Shown piece after piece: positions 39,271 through 43,536 of a DNA stretch of 43,536 bases (the stretch's first letter is position 1; each line of letters starts with the position of its first letter). Origin of the DNA: Corynebacterium sp. GTDB lineage: Bacteria > Actinomycetota > Actinomycetes > Mycobacteriales > Mycobacteriaceae. The notes under the pieces are model-generated. The model did no database searches. It was given only the letters and a program-made list of their open reading frames with translations, and was not told the origin of the DNA. Position numbers and translations under genes: made by a program. The stretch covers positions 26,800 to 70,335 of the forward strand of contig NZ_JAPJNQ010000002.1 in the NCBI RefSeq assembly GCF_030826625.1, given 5' to 3'.

Positions 39271-41550
39271 ATGACACAATCCATGACTGATTCTCCTTCT
39301 AGTTCCCAATCCGGCACCCACGGTGACTTTTCACGTTTACTCTCACCACTGACCGTCGGCAAGAAACGCTTCCGTAATCGCGCGATCATGGGCTCGATGC
39401 ATACCGGCTTAGAAGATGATCCCGCCGATGCACCAAAACTAGCCGCCTATTTCGCCGAGCGCGCCAAAGGCGGGGCCGCAGCTGTAGTTACCGGTGGATA
39501 CTCACCGAACCAAGTCGGAGTCTTAAGCCCTTTTGCTCACCCCTTCAACAACAAGGACATGGTCGAGGCACACAAACAAGTCACCGCGGCAGTACACGAG
39601 CATGACAGTTTGGCATTTTTACAATTGCTCCACGCTGGCCGCTACGCATTCCATATGGAATCAGTCAGCGCTAGTGCCACCCAAGCACCAATTAGCCCAT
39701 TTCCTGCGCGCGAACTAAGCGACGACGAAGTTGCCCAGACCGTGCAGGATTTTGCACACGCTGCCAGCTTGGCAGCCGAAGCCGGTTACGACGGTGTGCA
39801 GATCATGGGTTCAGAAGGTTATCTGATCAACCAGTTTCTTTCGGCGCGCACGAACCACCGCGAGGATCGCTGGGGCCAACAACGCAGCCTCTTCGCATTG
39901 GAGATCGCGCGTGCGGTGCGGGCAGCGGTTCCGGAAGATTTCCTGGTTGATTTCCGCATCAGCATGGTGGAATTAGTGGAAGAAGGCCAAAGCCAAACCG
40001 AGATTCTTGAGCTTGCACGCGGCTTGGAAGAAGCCGGCGTCGACATGCTCAGCACCGGAATTGGCTGGCACGAAGCACAAGTGCCGACGGTCATCACTAG
40101 TGTTCCGCGCGCTGCATTCAATTGGGCAACCGCGCGACTAAAACAGCACATAAATATTCCGGTGGTGGCCTCAAACCGCATCAACACCCCCGAGGTTGCC
40201 GAAGATGTTTTGGCCGGCCGCTGGGACGACACCGGCGTTGAAGTGGATTTTGTTTCCATGGCGCGGCCATGGTTAGCCGAACCGGATTTTATTAACCGCG
40301 TGCGGTCAGGCGAAGCCGACCAGATCAATCACTGCATTGCCTGCAACCAGTCTTGCCTGGACCACGTTTTTGAAAACAAGCGCGCTAGCTGTTTGGTGAA
40401 CCCGCGTGCCGGTTATGAAACCGAGCTCAAGTTGCTGCCGATCAACGAAGTGGGAGAAAATGCGTCGGCAAGCTCTACAGGCACAGGAACAGCAAAAACC
40501 AAAGCCGCTGTCATCGGCGGTGGTGTGGCCGGATTATTCGGCGCCGAAGCCTTGGCCACGCGTGGTTATGCCGTAGAGGTTTTCGAAGCCGCCGATACCG
40601 TCGGTGGGCAGTTTCGCTTGGCCATGCAGATCCCGGGCAAAGAAGAATTTCATTATTCATTGCAGGCAGTTTTGGCACGGCTGGATGCCTTGGGCGTAAA
40701 AATCACTACCTCGACGCGCACTAGCGCAGAGGAAGCTTTTGCCGCTGGTTTCGATGAGGTGGTCATCGCCACAGGCGTGCGTCCACGGGTCCCAGAAATT
40801 CCAGGTCTCAAAACGGCGCGTGCTGGTGAATACAATGTCGACGTCATCACTTACGCTGAGTTGCTCTCCGGTGTTAAACAAGCCGGCAAGAAAGTGGCAA
40901 TCGCTGGTGCTGGTGGTATCGGATTCGATGTCGCCGAGTATTTGATCGAGGAATCCGGCAGCGGCACAGATTCCGCAACCACAGAGCCAACCCCAGCAAC
41001 CATCGAGGAATGGGAATCTGCCTGGGGCATTAGCCGCCGCGCGGATCTGCCGGGAAACCTGGACCGCCCGCATCCGCCGCGTGCACAACGAGAGATCACC
41101 ATGCTGCAACGTAAACCTACTCCGCAGGGCACGGGTCTAAACCGCACCACTGGTTGGGTGCACCGCATAGCGGTTGCTACCGCCGGGGTGAAGCAATTAA
41201 GCGGTATCGCCTATACCGGGATTGATAACGACGGGCTGCACCTGAATGTTCCAGTCAATGATGCAGCAAAGACCTCAAAAGCGATCCGCAAAGCGCACAA
41301 AGCTGGCGACAAAGAAAAGGTAGCTGCGCTGGAAGAAGACCTGCAGAAAAACCGCACCGACATTGTGCTTGATGTCGATACGGTTGTGCTGTGCACCGGA
41401 CAAGAATCCGTCGTCGAGGACCTCGATAGCTTGTCGGAAGACCAGCGCAGCCACGTGCACATCATTGGCGGCGCGGATGTGGCTGCCGAGCTCGATGCTA
41501 CGCGGGCAATCCGGCAGGCCGTCGAGCTCGCTGCCAGCATCGAGCAATAG
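39271..41550 (+). CDS. 2,4-dienoyl-CoA reductase-like flavoenzyme (FMN, FAD, 4Fe-4S)
   Basis: 759 residues. N-terminal old-yellow-enzyme TIM barrel (about 20-350; FRNRAIMGSMHTGL, VDFVSMARPWLAEPDF), the iron-sulfur motif CIACNQSCLDHVFENKRASC (C-x2-C-x3-C-x11-C, about 355-373), then the FAD domain AVIGGGVAGLFGAEALA and the NAD(P) domain VAIAGAGGIGFDVAEYL. This is the architecture of E. coli FadH, which reduces 2,4-dienoyl-CoA with NADPH during unsaturated fatty acid breakdown; related enzymes act on other enones or amines. A Lys-rich insertion (KTSKAIRKAHKAGDKEK) near the C-terminus is unusual. Convergent with the pyruvate oxidase gene, stop codons 4 bp apart. Confidence 0.93.
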   Translation: MTQSMTDSPSSSQSGTHGDFSRLLSPLTVGKKRFRNRAIMGSMHTGLEDDPADAPKLAAYFAERAKGGAAAVVTGGYSPNQVGVLSPFAHPFNNKDMVEAHKQVTAAVHEHDSLAFLQLLHAGRYAFHMESVSASATQAPISPFPARELSDDEVAQTVQDFAHAASLAAEAGYDGVQIMGSEGYLINQFLSARTNHREDRWGQQRSLFALEIARAVRAAVPEDFLVDFRISMVELVEEGQSQTEILELARGLEEAGVDMLSTGIGWHEAQVPTVITSVPRAAFNWATARLKQHINIPVVASNRINTPEVAEDVLAGRWDDTGVEVDFVSMARPWLAEPDFINRVRSGEADQINHCIACNQSCLDHVFENKRASCLVNPRAGYETELKLLPINEVGENASASSTGTGTAKTKAAVIGGGVAGLFGAEALATRGYAVEVFEAADTVGGQFRLAMQIPGKEEFHYSLQAVLARLDALGVKITTSTRTSAEEAFAAGFDEVVIATGVRPRVPEIPGLKTARAGEYNVDVITYAELLSGVKQAGKKVAIAGAGGIGFDVAEYLIEESGSGTDSATTEPTPATIEEWESAWGISRRADLPGNLDRPHPPRAQREITMLQRKPTPQGTGLNRTTGWVHRIAVATAGVKQLSGIAYTGIDNDGLHLNVPVNDAAKTSKAIRKAHKAGDKEKVAALEEDLQKNRTDIVLDVDTVVLCTGQESVVEDLDSLSEDQRSHVHIIGGADVAAELDATRAIRQAVELAASIEQ

Positions 41551-41554
41551 CAGC

Positions 41555-43300
41555 TTACGGGCGTGGGATATTCCGCAGGTTCGACCGCGCCATCGACAGC
41601 ATCTTGCCCACGCCGCCATCGAGGACGGTGCGTCCGGCTGCCAGCGCGAAGCCCTTGAACTGCTCGAGTTCCAGCTTTGGCGGCATGGACAGCGCGTTCG
41701 GGTCAGTGATCACGTCGATCAGCACTGGGCCATCCATCTCCAGGGCTTCTTTGAGCTGCTGGCGCGCCTTCTTCGGATCCGTAATGCGCACGGCAGGAAT
41801 GCCCAGTGATTCCGCGGCACCCGCGTAGTCGACGCCATCGTGATCGGTGCCGAACTCTGGCATGCCCTCGACCAGCATCTCGAGTTTCACCATGCCCAGC
41901 GAAGAGTTATTGAACACCACTGTCTTCACCGGCAGGTTATTGCGGCGCACCGTCAACAGCTCACCCATCAGCATCGCCAGCCCACCATCGCCGGAAAAGC
42001 TTACGACCTGCCGGTTGCGATCAGCCTGCTGTGCACCAATGGCTTGCGGCAACGCGTTGGCCATGGTGCCGTGCTTCCAGGAACCGATCACGCGGTTGCG
42101 CCCAGTCGGGTTGACGTAACGCGCTGCCCACACATTGCACATGCCAGTATCGACGGTGACGATGGCGTCGTCGTCAAGCAATTCATCAATCTGATCCGCC
42201 AAGAATTCAGGGTGGATCGGGGTGTGCTTTTCGACGTTCTTCGTATACGCATCAACCACCTGGCTGAGCTCACGCTCGTGCTTTTTCAGCATCGCATCCA
42301 GGAAGGAGCGATCCGTTTTCTCCTTAGTTTTCTCCAGCAACGCGTTGACGGTTGGTAGCACGTCGCCGCAGATCGCGTGGCTGAGCACCGCGCGGCGCCC
42401 CAGGTGCTCCGGATTATTGTCCACCTGCGCGATGGCCACCTCGTCGCCGTCAGGCAGAAAATCCACGTATGGGAAATCCGTGCCCAGCATCAACAGCAGA
42501 TCCGCATCTTGGCAGGCGTCGTAGCAGGCACCGTAGCCCAGTAGGCCGGACATGCCGACGTCGTAAGGGTTGTCGTACTGGATGATTTCCTTACCGCCCA
42601 GCGCGTGCCCGATCGGGGCGTGCAGGTGGGTTGCCAGCTCAATGATCTCGTCGTGCGCACCCGCCGATCCCGCACCGACGAACAGGGTGATCTTCTTCGC
42701 CTTATCAATTGCTGCGACGAGCTTGTCGACGTCGTCAGCAGACGGAATCATCTGCCCCTTCTTGCGCGCGATCACACCACCACTGACGGGCTCGCCGACG
42801 TCTTCCGCCGCGAGATTGCCCGGGATAACCAGCGTGGAGACCTGCTTGTTACCGATCGAGTTCTGAATCGCGGTGTGCAAGATGCGCTGGCCCTGCTTGG
42901 CAGAGTGCACGACTTCGATGTAGCCAGAGCATTCTTTCAACAAATGCTCTGGGTGCGTTTCTTGGAAGAAGCCGGTGCCGATTTCTTCGCTTGGGATGTG
43001 CGTCGCCAGCGCGAGGACGCGAGCTCCATTGCGGTGGGCGTCGTATAGCCCCTGCACCAGGTGGGTATTACCTGGACCGCAGGAGGCAGCGCACACGGCG
43101 AGTTCACCGGTGATCAGCGATTCTGCCCCTGCGGCAAAGGCAGCGGATTCCTCGTTATGGACGTGGATCCACTCCATATCTTTGTGGCGGCGCACGGCAT
43201 CGACGATGGGGTTGAGGCTGTCACCGACGAGGCCGTAAATGTGGCGCACGCCTTGTTTGGCGAGGGTATCGATCAGAAAATCGGCGTAGGTTTTCGACAT
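41555..43300 (-). CDS. poxB: Pyruvate dehydrogenase (quinone)/pyruvate oxidase
   Basis: 581 residues. Thiamine-diphosphate flavoenzyme that converts pyruvate to acetate and CO2 and passes electrons to menaquinone at the membrane. N-terminal YGLVGDSLNPIVDAV and the catalytic glutamate in WIHVHNEESAAF, central FAD domain (ITLFVGAGSAG, ADLLLMLGTDFPY), C-terminal ThDP motif GDGGLAMLMGEL ending at FNNSSLGM, and a C-terminal tail for membrane association. AAGGAG lies 10 nt before the ATG at 43300. It has its own promoter. Confidence 0.95.
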   Translation of the reverse strand: MSKTYADFLIDTLAKQGVRHIYGLVGDSLNPIVDAVRRHKDMEWIHVHNEESAAFAAGAESLITGELAVCAASCGPGNTHLVQGLYDAHRNGARVLALATHIPSEEIGTGFFQETHPEHLLKECSGYIEVVHSAKQGQRILHTAIQNSIGNKQVSTLVIPGNLAAEDVGEPVSGGVIARKKGQMIPSADDVDKLVAAIDKAKKITLFVGAGSAGAHDEIIELATHLHAPIGHALGGKEIIQYDNPYDVGMSGLLGYGACYDACQDADLLLMLGTDFPYVDFLPDGDEVAIAQVDNNPEHLGRRAVLSHAICGDVLPTVNALLEKTKEKTDRSFLDAMLKKHERELSQVVDAYTKNVEKHTPIHPEFLADQIDELLDDDAIVTVDTGMCNVWAARYVNPTGRNRVIGSWKHGTMANALPQAIGAQQADRNRQVVSFSGDGGLAMLMGELLTVRRNNLPVKTVVFNNSSLGMVKLEMLVEGMPEFGTDHDGVDYAGAAESLGIPAVRITDPKKARQQLKEALEMDGPVLIDVITDPNALSMPPKLELEQFKGFALAAGRTVLDGGVGKMLSMARSNLRNIPRP

Positions 43301-43334
43301 CTAGTCAAAGCTCCTTGGGATTACGCTGCTTGAG

Positions 43335-43364
43335 ATTAAACGGTGTTGTTCTTAAATTGTTCAA
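43335..43364 (-). promoter_or_regulatory. Candidate poxB promoter
   Basis: On the minus strand TTGAAC (43359-43364), 18-bp spacer, TTTAAT (43335-43340). Predicted start is near 43328, giving a leader of about 28 nt. Confidence 0.55.
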
Positions 43365-43400
43365 CAGCATCCCAGCCTACGCCGAATTGGCAGTAGAAAA

Positions 43401-43482
43401 ATCCCGTGAGACTGATCTTACAACTGAATGTTTATATCTTTAGAGATAACATCAATGCTTTTCGCGATCAGCCCCACGGGAT
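43401..43482 (-). terminator. Long-loop terminator after tRNA-Gly
   Basis: 17-bp arms (43401-43417 / 43466-43482; 15 of 17 pair) around a 48-nt A/T-rich loop; read on the minus strand it is followed by TTTTTCT. It starts 5 nt after the tRNA 3' end, so it should end tRNA transcription. Confidence 0.75.
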
Positions 43483-43486
43483 GACG

Positions 43487-43536
43487 TGGAGGGAATGACG
43501 GGAATCGAACCCGCGTCTTCAGCTTGGAAGGCTGAG
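43487..43536 (-). tRNA. tRNA-Gly (anticodon TCC), 3' part, cut by window edge
   Basis: T arm GCGGGTTCGATTCCCGT, acceptor 3' strand CATTCCC, discriminator T and encoded CCA (43487-43489). Anticodon stem-loop CTCAGC-CTTCCAA-GCTGA with anticodon TCC. The 5' half is outside the window. Confidence 0.93.

Overview
The window reads as a stretch of chromosome from a Corynebacterium species (Actinomycetota, mycolic-acid bacteria). The evidence is the gene order, which is the corynebacterial core order: lepA, rpsT, a LysE/RhtB exporter, an ankyrin protein, holA, comEC/comEA, degV, a phosphoglycerate-mutase-like phosphatase, rsfS, nadD, proA, a 2-hydroxyacid dehydrogenase, proB, obgE, rpmA, rplU, rne, ndk, a DUF4233 protein, folC, valS, later clpX, clpP2, clpP1 and tig. 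The proA-dehydrogenase-proB arrangement and the IF2-like head on RNase E point the same way. Base composition is moderately G+C rich by eye. There is no prophage, insertion sequence, CRISPR array or rRNA.

Layout. 1-2370: partial lepA, a lone MazF/PemK-type protein followed by a 16-bp tandem array, and rpsT. 2370-4300: an A+T-richer accessory segment between rpsT and the LysE gene. It carries an inverted-repeat element and three very small genes (47, 44 and 45 codons) for acidic, signal-less amphipathic peptides, each with its own terminator. Two of them have nearly identical promoters, and all three have a shared CCCCTAAAAT..GGG box upstream. This is the best candidate for an undescribed system: a family of small cell-envelope peptides, porin-like or PSM-like. 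4440-21660: a long run of minus-strand housekeeping genes: export, DNA polymerase III delta, DNA uptake, DegV, GpgP-like phosphatase, RsfS, NadD, proline synthesis, ObgE, L27, L21 and RNase E. 21975-22700: a divergent membrane protein with a winged-helix-like tail. 22960-28320: ndk, DUF4233, folC and valS on the minus strand. 28410-30985: panB, panC and a TetR-like protein without a DNA-binding domain on the plus strand.

31100-39120: a proteostasis block (clpX, clpP2, clpP1, tig on the minus strand). A two-component system is inserted between clpX and clpP2: a histidine kinase, an out-of-frame degenerate kinase-like membrane protein, and a convergent LuxR-type response regulator. A ClgR-type site lies upstream of clpP1. 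39046-43536: tRNA-Pro(CGG), a 2,4-dienoyl-CoA reductase, a quinone-dependent pyruvate oxidase and the 3' part of tRNA-Gly(TCC).

Two patterns run across the window. First, several genes end in short tandem duplications of their own last codons and stop codon: pemK-like (16 bp), panB (24 bp), clpX (25 bp) and clpP2 (16 bp). Second, many first genes have a -10-like hexamer 6-8 nt before the start codon, which suggests leaderless mRNAs.
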